NCBI RefSeq assembly: GCF_003347205.1
Contig: NZ_QQBJ01000025.1
Coordinates: forward strand, 1 to 64,000
Direction of reading: 5' to 3'
Origin: Mycolicibacterium moriokaense
Lineage (GTDB): Bacteria; Actinomycetota; Actinomycetes; Mycobacteriales; Mycobacteriaceae
DNA: 64,000 nucleotides
The translations under genes were made by a program, and so were the position numbers. The notes under the pieces are model-generated. The model was not told where the DNA came from. It saw nothing but the letters and a program-made list of their open reading frames with translations, and did no database searches. Positions 42,708-51,744 of this stretch are shown piece by piece (within the stretch, counting starts at the first letter, position 1; each line of letters starts with the position of its first letter).

Positions 42708-45016
42708 AGCTTGTGTACGGGGGCGTGGTTGTGCATCAACTTCACCCGGCCCGCGCTGCCGAAGTCGATGAGGGACATGGCCGACTCCCCCATCCCGGAC
42801 ACCTCTTCGACGCGGCCGAGGCCGTACTTGTCGTGGCTGACCCGGTCGCCCGGTTCCAGCACGATCATCGGCCGCTTGCCCGCGGCCGCGCGCGCCGGCG
42901 ACGGCCGCGGGGTGCCGAAGCGGCCGGCCCCGCTGACCGGTGCCGACAGAGACGGCGCCGGGTCGACCCGCCGCCAGTCGATCAACTCCTGCGGGATCTC
43001 CTGCAGGAAGCGCGACTCCGGGTTCAGCATAGGCTGGCCCCACGATGAGCGGACCTTGGCCCGGCTGAGGTAAAGCCGTTGGCGCGCACGGGTTATCCCG
43101 ACGTATGCCAGCCGCCGCTCCTCGGAGAGCTCGGTGGGATCGCCGAGCGCCCGCATGTGCGGGAACATGCCGTCCTCCCAGCCGGTCACGAACACGACGG
43201 GGAACTCCAGGCCCTTCGCGGTGTGCAGCGTCATCATGGTGACCACGCCCGCGCCGTGCTCCGGCAACTCGTCGGCGTCGGCGACCAGTGACACGCGCTC
43301 CAGGAACGCCGCCAGCACGCCCGTGTCGGGCACGTCCTCGTCGTCCAGGTCGGTGCCCTGCGCTTCGGCGTTCGCCAGGTCGGTGCTGAATTCGTGCGCG
43401 ACGCTGACCAATTCGTTGAGGTTGTCCAGGCGCGCCAGATCCTGCGGATCGCTGGAGGCCTCCAGTTCCGAGCGGTAGCCGGAGCGCTCCAGCACGGCCT
43501 CGACCAGTTCCCCCAACTCGCCGTCGAGGCGCCCGCGCAAATCGTCGAGCAACTCGACGAAACCGGCGATGCACTTCTGCGCGCGCGTGTTCAGCATCGG
43601 CACCTTGCCGTCGGCGGCGGCCTGCAGTGCGTCGTTGAAGCTGGCGCCGGTGTTCTCGGCGTAGACCGCGACACACGCCTCGGCCCGGTCACCGATGCCC
43701 CGCCGCGGCGTGTTCAGGATCCGCCGCATGCTGACCGAGTCGCCGGGGTTGTCGAGCACTCGCAGGTAGGCGACGATGTCGCGGATCTCTTTGCGCTCGT
43801 AAAAGCGAACGCCCCCAACGACTTTGTAGGGGATACCGGCGCGGATGAACACCTCTTCCAGCGCGCGCGACGAGTTGTTGGTGCGGTAGAACACCGCGAC
43901 GTCGTTGTACGTGATCTCGCCGCGGTCGCCGAGCGCGTCGATCTCCTCGGCGACGAACCGCGCCTCGTCGTGCTCGTTGTCGGCGACGTAGCCGACGATG
44001 AGTTCGCCCTCACCCGCGTCGGTCCACAGCCGCTTCTCGCGGCGCCCGCTGTTGCGCGAGATCACGGAGTTGGCCGCCGACAGGATGTTCTGCGTCGAGC
44101 GGTAGTTCTGCTCGAGCAGAATCGTTGTGGCATTGGGGAAGTCGCGCTCGAAGTCTTCGATGTTGCGGATGGTGGCGCCACGGAACGCGTAGATGGACTG
44201 GTCCGCGTCGCCCACCACGCACAGTTCCGCGGGGGCGACGGACTCGTCGGGCCCGCTGGTCGCGCCGCCGACCAACTCGCGCACCAGCACGTACTGGGCG
44301 TGGTTGGTGTCCTGGTACTCGTCGACGAGGATGTGCCGGAACCGCCGCCGGTAGTACTGGGCGATCTGCGGAAACGCTTGCAGCACAGCGACTGTCTCGC
44401 CGATCAGGTCGTCGAAGTCCAGCGCGTTGGCCGCGCGCAGGCGACGCTGGTATTCGGCGTACACCTCGGCGATGATGCGGGCCAGCTCCTCCTCGGCTTC
44501 GGAGGCCTCGGCCGCGGCCTGCTCCGGGCCGATCAGCTCGTTCTTCAGGTTCGAGATGCCGTTGGCCAGCAGCCGCGGCGAGTACCGCTTGGTGTCCAGC
44601 CCCATGTCCTTGCCGATCATCAGCAGCAGGCGGCGCGAGTCGTCGGCGTCGTAGATGGAGAAGTTGGAGTTCAGCCCCGGCAGCAGCGAGGCCTGGTTGC
44701 GCAGGATCCGCACGCAGGTGGAGTGAAACGTCGACACCCACATCGCCCTGGCCCGCGGGCCGACCAACTGCACCACCCGCTCGCGCATCTCGGCGGCGGC
44801 CTTGTTGGTGAACGTGATGGCCAGCACCTGGCCCACGCCGACGTCGCGGGCGGCCAGCAGGTAGGCGATGCGGCGGGTCAGCACGGCGGTTTTGCCCGAT
44901 CCGGCGCCCGCCACGATCAGCAGCGGGGTGCCGACGTGCAGCACAGCCTGGCGCTGCTGGGGGTTGAGCCCGTCGAGAAGCTGGTCGGCGGCCGAGTCGG
45001 TTACGTGCACACTCAT
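42704..45016 (-). CDS. uvrD1: UvrD/PcrA-type DNA helicase UvrD1
   Basis: 770 aa superfamily-1A 3'-5' helicase. Walker A is AGAGSGKT near residue 37; Walker B is ILVDEYQDTN; later motifs include GDADQSIYAFRGA, LEQNYRS and TLHTAKGLEFPVVF. The C-terminal Tudor-like domain (about 705-770, VSHDKYGLGRVEEVSGMGE) is the part that contacts RNA polymerase or Ku in this family. M. tuberculosis UvrD1 is known as a Ku-stimulated helicase for repair. ATG start; the divergent chorismate mutase leader lies 69 bp away. Confidence 0.97.
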   Translation of the reverse strand: MSVHVTDSAADQLLDGLNPQQRQAVLHVGTPLLIVAGAGSGKTAVLTRRIAYLLAARDVGVGQVLAITFTNKAAAEMRERVVQLVGPRARAMWVSTFHSTCVRILRNQASLLPGLNSNFSIYDADDSRRLLLMIGKDMGLDTKRYSPRLLANGISNLKNELIGPEQAAAEASEAEEELARIIAEVYAEYQRRLRAANALDFDDLIGETVAVLQAFPQIAQYYRRRFRHILVDEYQDTNHAQYVLVRELVGGATSGPDESVAPAELCVVGDADQSIYAFRGATIRNIEDFERDFPNATTILLEQNYRSTQNILSAANSVISRNSGRREKRLWTDAGEGELIVGYVADNEHDEARFVAEEIDALGDRGEITYNDVAVFYRTNNSSRALEEVFIRAGIPYKVVGGVRFYERKEIRDIVAYLRVLDNPGDSVSMRRILNTPRRGIGDRAEACVAVYAENTGASFNDALQAAADGKVPMLNTRAQKCIAGFVELLDDLRGRLDGELGELVEAVLERSGYRSELEASSDPQDLARLDNLNELVSVAHEFSTDLANAEAQGTDLDDEDVPDTGVLAAFLERVSLVADADELPEHGAGVVTMMTLHTAKGLEFPVVFVTGWEDGMFPHMRALGDPTELSEERRLAYVGITRARQRLYLSRAKVRSSWGQPMLNPESRFLQEIPQELIDWRRVDPAPSLSAPVSGAGRFGTPRPSPARAAAGKRPMIVLEPGDRVSHDKYGLGRVEEVSGMGESAMSLIDFGSAGRVKLMHNHAPVHKL

Positions 45017-45051
45017 GTCCGCCCTAACTTACCGCCGCGGGTCGACACTCT

Positions 45052-45079
45052 TTGCCTGGCGGCGGCCCAGATGGCACAC
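45052..45079 (+). promoter_or_regulatory. Promoter of the chorismate mutase leader
   Basis: TTGCCT (45052-45057) and CACACT (45074-45079) with a 16-bp spacer. The -10 ends 6 bp before the GTG at 45086, so transcription would start at the first base of the leader codon (leaderless). Confidence 0.5.
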
Positions 45080-45085
45080 TTATTC

Positions 45086-45145
45086 GGTGCTCAACAAGCA
45101 GGGACGATTTTTCTACGGGTACCGGCCAGCGGTGCCCGTGGTCTA
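45086..45145 (+). CDS. Candidate attenuator leader peptide, 19 aa, with FFYGY
   Basis: The peptide MLNKQGRFFYGYRPAVPVV starts at GTG and stops at TAG. Four of five codons at 8-12 are Phe or Tyr (TTT TTC TAC GGG TAC). It has no ribosome site and fits a leaderless transcript. The Phe/Tyr codons lie at the left arm of a hairpin, and the stop is followed by overlapping antiterminator and terminator hairpins. The next gene makes prephenate, the precursor of Phe and Tyr. Reading: ribosome stalling at Phe/Tyr codons would control read-through into chorismate mutase. Not known to me as a described element in mycobacteria. Confidence 0.7.
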
Positions 45146-45188
45146 GCTGCTTCCCTTCAGCCCCGCGGTCCGCTTTCGGATCCGGGGC
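45115..45188 (+). promoter_or_regulatory. Attenuator: pause hairpin, antiterminator and terminator
   Basis: Hairpin 1: 45115-45122 (CGGGTACC) with 45130-45137 (GGTGCCCG), one G-U pair. Antiterminator: CCGTGG (45135-45140) with CCGCGG (45162-45167), extended by GCTG (45145-45148) with CAGC (45157-45160). Terminator: 45158-45171 with 45176-45188, 13 pairs with one bulged C and the loop CTTT, followed by CGTCTCTTGTG. Hairpin 1 and the antiterminator share 45135-45137, and the antiterminator and terminator share 45158-45167, so they exclude one another as in classical attenuators. The U tract is weak, as often in mycobacteria. Confidence 0.65.
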
Positions 45189-45194
45189 TCGTCT

Positions 45195-45238
45195 CTTGTG
45201 TGAGGCCCGAAACCGGATGAACCCGCGAGGCCCACACA
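45195..45238 (+). ncRNA. Second leader hairpin before chorismate mutase
   Basis: TTGTGTG (45195-45201) pairs with CACACAA (45232-45238), and GGCC with GGCC inside it. It stands between the terminator and the ribosome site (GGAG at 45245-45248) of chorismate mutase. It may stabilise the leader or tune translation. Confidence 0.35.
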
Positions 45239-45257
45239 ACGAGAACGGAGAATCGAA

Positions 45258-45527
45258 ATGACTGTCGAAGCCGAAGCGGTGCCCGTGCCTGATATCGATG
45301 ACCTGCGCCAAGAGATCGACCGGCTGGATGCGGAGATCCTGGCCGCGGTGAAACGCCGCACCGAGGTGTCCAAGCTGATCGGCAAGGCCAGGATGGCCTC
45401 CGGCGGCACCCGCCTGGTGCACAGCCGCGAGATGAAGGTCATCGAGCGCTACAGCGAACTCGGCCCCGACGGCAAAGACCTGGCGATGCTGTTGCTGCGC
45501 CTCGGCCGCGGCCGCCTCGGCCACTGA
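45258..45527 (+). CDS. Cytoplasmic chorismate mutase (AroQ-delta)
   Basis: 89 aa, with AACGGAGA upstream of the ATG. Matches the intracellular M. tuberculosis enzyme Rv0948c: IDDLRQEIDRLDAEILAAVKRR, KARMASGGTRLVHSREMKV and the C-terminal GRGRLGH. It converts chorismate to prephenate at the Phe/Tyr branch and is weak alone; in M. tuberculosis it is activated by complex with DAHP synthase AroG, for which the C-terminal tail matters. It has a 172-nt leader with an attenuator-like structure. Confidence 0.96.
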   Translation: MTVEAEAVPVPDIDDLRQEIDRLDAEILAAVKRRTEVSKLIGKARMASGGTRLVHSREMKVIERYSELGPDGKDLAMLLLRLGRGRLGH

Positions 45528-45545
45528 CCGGCCGCGCCCAAATCG

Positions 45546-47591
45546 CTACTTGCGCAGCGCGTCCTCCAGCCACGGCGTCAGCCACTTCACCGCATCCGGG
45601 GTGGGATGCAGACCGTCGATGCGCATCTTGATGCCGTCCACCCGGTTCGTGTAGACGCCGTCGGGGCACAGCTTCTTGTTCAGGTCGAGGATCCTGACAT
45701 TCGGGCGCTTGTCCACGGCGCGGCGCAACAGCGTGTTCCAGGCGTCGACGCGGTCGGGCTCGTCCTCGGGATACAGCGACCCGTCGGCCTGCTCGCCGCG
45801 GCGGTTGAACGGGGCGTTCGTCACGACGATCGGGGCCCCGGTGGAGTCGAGGATGTCGAGGGCGCGGCGTAGTTCACCGCCGAGGTAGACGTCGTAGGCG
45901 GGATCGCCGACGTGCATCCACTTTCCTTCGTGCACCCGGTCGACGCTCTCCCAGCGGCCGAGGATCAACAGCACGACGTCGGGCTTGGCGTGGCTGATCC
46001 GCTGCGCCCACCGCGCCGGCCACGTCTCGCATTCGGGCTTCTGCGTCAGGGTCTGGCCGCTGGACCGGTACGGCCCGCCGCGTGCGATGCCACACCCGAT
46101 GGTGGTGAAGTCGATGAACTTGAACCCGGGCGTCGGCGGCAGATAGCGCATCATCGTCCACGCCACCGAGTCGCCGAAGACCGCGACCGTGCGCGTCCCC
46201 GGCGCCACCCGGGCCGTCCCGCCGACCTCGACCGGGATCTCCGGGTGCACCGCGGCGGCCAGCACATCGGGGCCCGGACCGCCTTCTCCGGGCCGTTTGA
46301 TGCCGACGGGCACGACGACCATGGTTGCCACCGCAGCGGTCGCCAGCGTGGCGACGGCGAGCCGCAACTGCGGGACGTGCACAGGACGCCAGCGCTTGAT
46401 CGGCTGCTCGATCAGCCACCACGAGACGGCCGCCGCGGCCACCGTCGCCAGCGTCCGAATCGCGAACAGCGGCATGCCCGTCAGACCGGTGCGTTCCCCG
46501 TTGAGCACCATGAAGATCGGCCAGTGCCACAGATAGACGGCGTAGGACACCATGCCCAGCCACACCAGCGGCGGCAACGCCAGCAGACGCGCGACGACCC
46601 CGCGCGGTTCCAGCGCCACCGGGGCGACGACGAAAACGGCGGCCACCGCCACCACGATCAGCAGACCGCGGCGGAACTCGGGCGCGCTGCCGATCGCGAA
46701 GTGCGCGACGACGCCCAGCATCGTCAGCCCGATCACCGGCAGAACCTGAGCGACGACACGGCCCCAGCGCGACCGGATCCGGGCGCCGAACCGCGCCAGC
46801 GACGACCAGTCCCCCACCAGCAGCGCGGCCGCCGCCGCCCCGACCAGCAGGGCCTGCACTCGGGTGTCGGTGCCGAAGTACACGCGGTTGAGCGTCGCGT
46901 CCGAGACCATCAGGCAGGCCGTCGCCGCCGAGGCCGCGGCACCCGCGACGGCGACGCCGAAGACGACCATCCGCACCGCGCGCAGCGTCGGGCGGCGCTC
47001 CCGGCGCCGGGTGAGCAGGGCGACCGCGACGGCCAGAGCCAGCAGCAGCACCGGCCAGACGACGTAGTACTGCTCCTCCACCGCAAGCGACCAGGTGTGC
47101 TGCAGGGGCGACGGCGGTTCGCCCTGCGTGAAGTAGTCGGTGTGGCGGAAGACGAAAACCCAGTTGGCGACCCAGAAGAAGGCGGCGACGGCGTCGTCGC
47201 GCACCCCCGCCACCGCGTCGGCCGGGAACAACTCGCGCAGCACGACGACCGCCAACACCATCACGATCAGCGCGGGCAGCAACCGCCGGGCGCGGCGCAC
47301 CCAGAAGCCGGGCAGGTCGATCGAGCCCGTCCGGCCGAGTTCGTCGAGCAGCAGCGAGGTGATCAGGAAACCGCTCAGCACGAAGAACACGTCGACGCCG
47401 ATGAACCCCCCGGACACACCGGGCACACCGCCGTGGTCGGCCAGCACGAGCGCGACGGCCAGGGCACGGATGCCGTCCAGCGCCGGGATTCCCGCCGAAC
47501 CGCCGAGGCCGCGCCTGGGTCGAGGGGACGCCCTCGGGGCGCCCCGGTCGACGGCGCGCTCGGGCGGCGCGACCCACCGGTGGCCACTCAC
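45546..47591 (-). CDS. OafA/YrhL-type membrane acyltransferase with SGNH domain
   Basis: 681 aa from a GTG with GGGAAAG about 10 nt upstream. The N-terminal acyltransferase-3 domain has about ten helices and the family motifs ALVLADHGG (His in helix 1) and GFIGVDVFFVLSGFLIT, and a second WHWPIF segment. The C-terminal periplasmic SGNH domain (about 450-680) has FGDSVAW (nucleophile Ser) and DGLHPTPDA (Asp-x-x-His). Such fusions O-acetylate or acylate cell-wall polysaccharides or glycolipids; the substrate is unknown. Convergent with chorismate mutase, 18 bp apart. Confidence 0.9.
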   Translation of the reverse strand: MSGHRWVAPPERAVDRGAPRASPRPRRGLGGSAGIPALDGIRALAVALVLADHGGVPGVSGGFIGVDVFFVLSGFLITSLLLDELGRTGSIDLPGFWVRRARRLLPALIVMVLAVVVLRELFPADAVAGVRDDAVAAFFWVANWVFVFRHTDYFTQGEPPSPLQHTWSLAVEEQYYVVWPVLLLALAVAVALLTRRRERRPTLRAVRMVVFGVAVAGAAASAATACLMVSDATLNRVYFGTDTRVQALLVGAAAAALLVGDWSSLARFGARIRSRWGRVVAQVLPVIGLTMLGVVAHFAIGSAPEFRRGLLIVVAVAAVFVVAPVALEPRGVVARLLALPPLVWLGMVSYAVYLWHWPIFMVLNGERTGLTGMPLFAIRTLATVAAAAVSWWLIEQPIKRWRPVHVPQLRLAVATLATAAVATMVVVPVGIKRPGEGGPGPDVLAAAVHPEIPVEVGGTARVAPGTRTVAVFGDSVAWTMMRYLPPTPGFKFIDFTTIGCGIARGGPYRSSGQTLTQKPECETWPARWAQRISHAKPDVVLLILGRWESVDRVHEGKWMHVGDPAYDVYLGGELRRALDILDSTGAPIVVTNAPFNRRGEQADGSLYPEDEPDRVDAWNTLLRRAVDKRPNVRILDLNKKLCPDGVYTNRVDGIKMRIDGLHPTPDAVKWLTPWLEDALRK

Positions 47592-47615
47592 CGCGGCAAT
47601 CTTTCCCGCGCGAGC

Positions 47616-47663
47616 AGACGCGAAAGTCCCCGACACGCCGGGCGGCGGGGACCTTTCGCGTCT
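47616..47663. terminator. Long inverted repeat between two minus-strand genes
   Basis: AGACGCGAAAGTCCCCG (47616-47632) pairs with 47646-47663 over 17 bp with one bulged base. It lies 8 bp after the aldehyde dehydrogenase stop and 25 bp before the acyltransferase start. Likely the terminator of the dehydrogenase; palindromes beginning GAGCAGACGC are common between mycobacterial genes. Confidence 0.7.
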
Positions 47664-47671
47664 GGTCGCGG

Positions 47672-49120
47672 CTACTTGGTGAGCGCTATGTACTTCGTCT
47701 CGAGGTACTCGTCGATGCCCTCGAATCCGCCCTCTCTGCCGAAGCCGGACTCCTTGACGCCGCCGAACGGCGCAGCGGGATCCGAGATCACCCCGCGGTT
47801 GACGCCGACCATGCCGGACTCGATGCCCTCGGCCACCCGCAACGCGCGATCGAGGTCGCGGGTGTAGATGTAGGCGGCCAGCCCGTATTCGGTGTCGTTG
47901 GCCGCGGCCACGCCCTGCTCCTCGGTGTCGAAGCCGGTGATCGGGGCGACCGGCCCGAACACCTCCTCCTTGAGGATCCGCGCGTCGGCGGGCACGTCGG
48001 CCAGCACCGTGGCGGGATAGAAGTTGCCGGGCCCGTCGGACGCGACGCCGCCGACGGCCACGGTGGCACCCTTCGACACCGCGTCGGAGACCAGGTCGGA
48101 CACGGTGGAGACCTGCTTGGCGTTGATGAGTGGGCCGAGCGTGGACGACTCGTCGATGCCCTTGCCCAGCTGGAACTCGCTCATCCGCTTGACCAGCTTC
48201 TCGGTGAACTCCTCGCGCACCGAGTTCGCGACGTGGAAGCGGTTGGCAGCCGTGCAGGCCTCGCCGCCGTTGCGCATCTTGGCCAGGATCGCGCCGTCGA
48301 CGGCGGCGTCCACGTCGGCGTCGTCGAACACCACGAACGGGGCGTTGCCACCCAACTCCATCGACTGCCGCAGCAGCGCATCGGATGCCTGCTTGGCCAG
48401 CGCCTTGCCGACGCCCGTCGAGCCGGTGAAGGTCAGCTTGCGCAGCCGCCCGTCGTCGATCAGCGCGCCGGTGACGCCGCGCGGATCCGTCGTCGGCAGC
48501 ACCGAGAGCACGCCCTTGGGCAGCCCGGCGTCGTCCATCAGCTTGGCCAGCATCAGCATCGTCAGCGGCGTCTCCTGCGCGGGCTTGACGATCATCGTGC
48601 AGCCGGCCGCCATCGCGGGCCCGATCTTGCGGGTGCCCATCGCCAGCGGGAAGTTCCACGGGGTGATCGCGTAGCACGGACCGATGGGCTGCTTGGTGAC
48701 GATGATGCGGCCGGTGCCCGCGGGGCTCGGGGTGTAGCGGCCGTGGATGCGCACGGCCTCCTCGGCGAACCAGCGGAAGAACTCGGCGCCGTAGGTGACC
48801 TCGCCCATGCTCTCGCGCAGCACCTTGCCCATCTCCAGGGTCATCAGCGTCGCGAGATCCTCGGCGCGCTCGGTGATCGTCTCGAACACCGAGCGCAGCA
48901 CCTCACCGCGTTTGCGCGGCGGGGTGGCCGCCCATTCCGCCTGCGCCCCGGCCGCGGCGTCCAGCGCCGCGATGGCGTCCTCGGCGGTGGCGTTGGCGAC
49001 CGAGACCAGGACCGAGTCGTCCGACGGGTCGAGGACGTCGAACGTCGAGCTGCCCTTGCGCTCCTCACCGCCGATCCAGATGCCGGTGGGAACTGACTTC
49101 AGCAGTGCGGTGGTATCCAT
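47672..49120 (-). CDS. Succinate-semialdehyde-type aldehyde dehydrogenase
   Basis: 482 aa, with AGGAAG before the ATG. NAD(P)-dependent aldehyde dehydrogenase fold: ITPWNFPLAMGTRKIGPA, TFTGSTGVGK, catalytic Glu in MELGGNAPFVVF and nucleophile Cys in NGGEACTAANRF. Closest in style to GabD (succinate semialdehyde to succinate), feeding the TCA cycle. The divergent neighbour is pgi, 48 bp away. Substrate within the semialdehyde group is not certain. Confidence 0.88.
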   Translation of the reverse strand: MDTTALLKSVPTGIWIGGEERKGSSTFDVLDPSDDSVLVSVANATAEDAIAALDAAAGAQAEWAATPPRKRGEVLRSVFETITERAEDLATLMTLEMGKVLRESMGEVTYGAEFFRWFAEEAVRIHGRYTPSPAGTGRIIVTKQPIGPCYAITPWNFPLAMGTRKIGPAMAAGCTMIVKPAQETPLTMLMLAKLMDDAGLPKGVLSVLPTTDPRGVTGALIDDGRLRKLTFTGSTGVGKALAKQASDALLRQSMELGGNAPFVVFDDADVDAAVDGAILAKMRNGGEACTAANRFHVANSVREEFTEKLVKRMSEFQLGKGIDESSTLGPLINAKQVSTVSDLVSDAVSKGATVAVGGVASDGPGNFYPATVLADVPADARILKEEVFGPVAPITGFDTEEQGVAAANDTEYGLAAYIYTRDLDRALRVAEGIESGMVGVNRGVISDPAAPFGGVKESGFGREGGFEGIDEYLETKYIALTK

Positions 49121-49156
49121 ACTTCCTCTCTTACACCTTTGGTCAATTCGCCGCAC

Positions 49157-49162
49157 TAGGGT
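49157..49162 (+). promoter_or_regulatory. -10 element of a leaderless pgi promoter
   Basis: TAGGGT ends 6 bp before the pgi ATG, and no ribosome site is present. This suggests that transcription starts at or next to the A of the start codon. Confidence 0.5.
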
Positions 49163-49168
49163 CGAATC

Positions 49169-50836
49169 ATGACCGCCCATACGCAGCAGATCTCCGACAT
49201 CACGGCCACCCAAGCATGGCAGGCCTTGGCGCGGCATCATGATCAGATCCGCGATAAACACATTCGCGCGCTCTTCGACGAGGACCCCGACCGCGGCCGC
49301 GAGCTGACGCTGAGCGTCGGCGACCTCTACATCGACTACAGCAAGCACCGGATCACCCGCGAGACCCTCAAGCTGCTGATCGACCTGGCGCAGACGGCGA
49401 ATCTGGAAGCCCACCGCGACGCGATGTTCTCCGGCGTGCACATCAACACCTCCGAGGACCGCGCCGTGCTGCACACCGCCCTGCGCGACCCGCGCGGCGT
49501 CGAGTTGAGCGTCGACGGCCAGGACGTCGTCACCGACGTGCACGACGTGCTCGACCGGATGGGTGAGTTCACCGACCGGCTGCGCAGCGGCGAGTGGACG
49601 GGCGCGACGGGCGAGCGGATCACATGCGTCGTCAACATCGGCATCGGCGGCTCCGACCTCGGCCCCGTGATGGTCTACGACGCGCTGCGCCACTACGCCG
49701 ACGCGGGCGTCTCGTGCCGCTTCGTGTCCAACGTGGACCCCGCCGACCTGGTCGCGAAGCTCGACGGACTCGACCCCGCCGCAACGCTTTTCGTCGTCGC
49801 ATCGAAGACGTTCTCCACGCTGGAGACGTTGACCAACGCGACCGCCGCGCGGCGCTGGCTGACCGACGCGCTCGGCGACGCCGCGGTGGCCAAGCACTTC
49901 GTGGCGGTGTCGACGAACAAGAAGCTGGTCGACGACTTCGGCATCAACACCGACAACATGTTTGGCTTCTGGGACTGGGTCGGCGGCCGCTACTCGGTGG
50001 ACTCGGCGATCGGGCTCTCGGTGATGGCGGCCATCGGCAAGGAACGGTTCGCCGAGTTCCTCGCAGGCTTCCATGTCATCGACGAGCACTTCCGCACCGC
50101 TCCCCTGGAGGCGAATGCCCCTGCGCTGCTTGGCCTCATCGGCCTCTGGTACAACAACTTCTTCGGCGCCCAGTCACGCGCGGTGCTGCCGTACTCCAAC
50201 GACATGTCGCGGTTCGCCGCCTACCTGCAGCAGCTGACGATGGAATCCAACGGTAAATCGGTGAAAGCCGACGGGTCGCCGGTCACCACCGACACCGGCG
50301 AAATCTTCTGGGGTGAACCGGGAACCAACGGCCAGCACGCCTTCTACCAACTGCTGCACCAGGGCACTCGGCTGATCCCGGCCGACTTCATCGGGTTCAG
50401 CCAGCCCACCGACGACCTGGCCACCGCCGACGGCACCGGGAGCATGCACGACCTGTTGATGAGCAACTTCTTCGCGCAGACGCAGGTGCTGGCGTTCGGC
50501 AAAACCGCCGAGGAGATCGCCGCGGAGGGCACGTCCGTGGAGGTGGTGCCGCACAAGGTGATGCCGGGCAACCGGCCGTCGACGTCGATCCTGGGAACGC
50601 AGTTGACGCCGTCGATGATCGGCCAGTTGATCGCGCTCTACGAGCACCAGGTCTTCACCGAGGGCGTTATCTGGGGTATCGACTCCTTCGACCAATGGGG
50701 TGTCGAACTGGGCAAGACGCAGGCCAAGGCGCTGCTGCCGGTGATCACCGGCGACGGATCGCCGGCCGAGCAGTCGGACAGCTCGACCGACGCCCTGGTG
50801 CGCCGTTACCGGACCGAGCGGGGACGCAGCGCCTAG
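49169..50836 (+). CDS. pgi: Glucose-6-phosphate isomerase
   Basis: 555 aa. Signatures [29 protein letters not shown] and [16 protein letters not shown] are those of PGI; catalytic Glu and His regions ([21 protein letters not shown]) are intact. Interconverts glucose-6-P and fructose-6-P. Probably leaderless. The stop overlaps the convergent membrane protein gene by 4 nt. Confidence 0.98.
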   Translation: MTAHTQQISDITATQAWQALARHHDQIRDKHIRALFDEDPDRGRELTLSVGDLYIDYSKHRITRETLKLLIDLAQTANLEAHRDAMFSGVHINTSEDRAVLHTALRDPRGVELSVDGQDVVTDVHDVLDRMGEFTDRLRSGEWTGATGERITCVVNIGIGGSDLGPVMVYDALRHYADAGVSCRFVSNVDPADLVAKLDGLDPAATLFVVASKTFSTLETLTNATAARRWLTDALGDAAVAKHFVAVSTNKKLVDDFGINTDNMFGFWDWVGGRYSVDSAIGLSVMAAIGKERFAEFLAGFHVIDEHFRTAPLEANAPALLGLIGLWYNNFFGAQSRAVLPYSNDMSRFAAYLQQLTMESNGKSVKADGSPVTTDTGEIFWGEPGTNGQHAFYQLLHQGTRLIPADFIGFSQPTDDLATADGTGSMHDLLMSNFFAQTQVLAFGKTAEEIAAEGTSVEVVPHKVMPGNRPSTSILGTQLTPSMIGQLIALYEHQVFTEGVIWGIDSFDQWGVELGKTQAKALLPVITGDGSPAEQSDSSTDALVRRYRTERGRSA

Positions 50837-51387
50837 GCCGCGTCCTCGGCATCGGAGCGACGGGTCCAGCCCAGGATCATCGCCGGTGTGCAGGCCCCGA
50901 TCGAGAGCATGGTCAACACCATCAGCCCGCCCGCGTAGGCCATCGCGGTGTCGGCGCCCTCGGTGAGCACCGCGCCGACGATCAGGTAGAAGGCAGGCAC
51001 CAGCATCAGGTAGACGGTCACGGTGAGGCCGATGGAGCGGGCGCTGTCGCGCTGCGCGATCTCGAACTCGTCGAGCGCGTCCCGCGGGGCGTCGCCCTGC
51101 CGGCCCGAGACCACCTGCAGCATCCACACCAAGGGGAAATACAGCGCGCACGCCGGCAGCCACAGCAACGGCGCCCAGCGAATTCCGAAGGCGCACAACA
51201 CACTGACGGCCAGCATGAACGCGAATGTCGCCGCCAGCGCGACGACGAGCGTGCGGCGGCGGCGCCGGGTGCGCCACGCCGGGAGCACTCGCGCGGTCCT
51301 GCGCTCGTTCTTCAGAAATCGGCGGGTGCGGAAATCCTGGTATCGCTCGATGATGGTCGGTTCAGTCTGCGTGGTGGAGCTGGGCAT
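50833..51387 (-). CDS. Membrane protein partner of the XRE regulator
   Basis: 184 aa, with AGGAGGCGATCGCG before the ATG. A charged N-terminus (about 1-50) is followed by four membrane helices (about 48-68, 72-92, 120-143, 150-172). It overlaps the XRE gene by 26 nt. HTH_3 regulator plus small membrane protein pairs are widespread; the membrane partner is sometimes a modulator of the regulator. Family not recognised. Confidence 0.78.
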   Translation of the reverse strand: MPSSTTQTEPTIIERYQDFRTRRFLKNERRTARVLPAWRTRRRRRTLVVALAATFAFMLAVSVLCAFGIRWAPLLWLPACALYFPLVWMLQVVSGRQGDAPRDALDEFEIAQRDSARSIGLTVTVYLMLVPAFYLIVGAVLTEGADTAMAYAGGLMVLTMLSIGACTPAMILGWTRRSDAEDAA

Positions 51388-51679
51388 CGCGATCGCCTCC
51401 TTGCGCTGCGGTTCGGCCGTAGAGCTCGGTGGACAGGGGCGCGAACTCGCTGCGGGAGAACACCGCTTCGACGGGCAGACCGAACACATCGCAGATCCGG
51501 AAGGCCAGATCCAGGCTCGGGTAGTGATCGCCCCGTTCCAGCGCACCGACCGTCTGCGGGTTGACGTTGATCGACGACGCCAATTCAGCCCGGCTCATCC
51601 GCCGCTCAGCTCGCAATACCCCGATGCGGTTGTGAATGGGCAGTGTTTCCCCCCGCCGCACCGGACTCATGCAACTCAT
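51362..51679 (-). CDS. XRE-family (HTH_3) regulator
   Basis: 105 aa from ATG 51679; a second ATG at 51670 is equally possible. The helix-turn-helix is IGVLRAERRMSRAELASSINVNPQTVGALERGDHYPS (positions about 20-56), the YgzD-like type that ends in a short acidic tail (FGLPVEAVFS). It is the first gene of a two-gene unit with a membrane protein. No ribosome site. The imperfect dyad GTTAGG-AAAA-CCCAAC directly upstream is a likely autoregulatory site. Confidence 0.82.
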   Translation of the reverse strand: MSCMSPVRRGETLPIHNRIGVLRAERRMSRAELASSINVNPQTVGALERGDHYPSLDLAFRICDVFGLPVEAVFSRSEFAPLSTELYGRTAAQGGDRDAQLHHAD

Positions 51680-51696
51680 TGTTAGGAAAACCCAAC
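51680..51696. promoter_or_regulatory. Dyad GTTAGG-AAAA-CCCAAC before the XRE gene
   Basis: Six-base arms with one mismatch, touching the start codon region of the XRE gene. Probable autoregulatory operator overlapping a leaderless promoter. Confidence 0.45.
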
Positions 51697-51744
51697 GAAC
51701 TGTCAACCTGGCCGGCGCTCGCGGCGAACGGCGACGTCGCCGGG

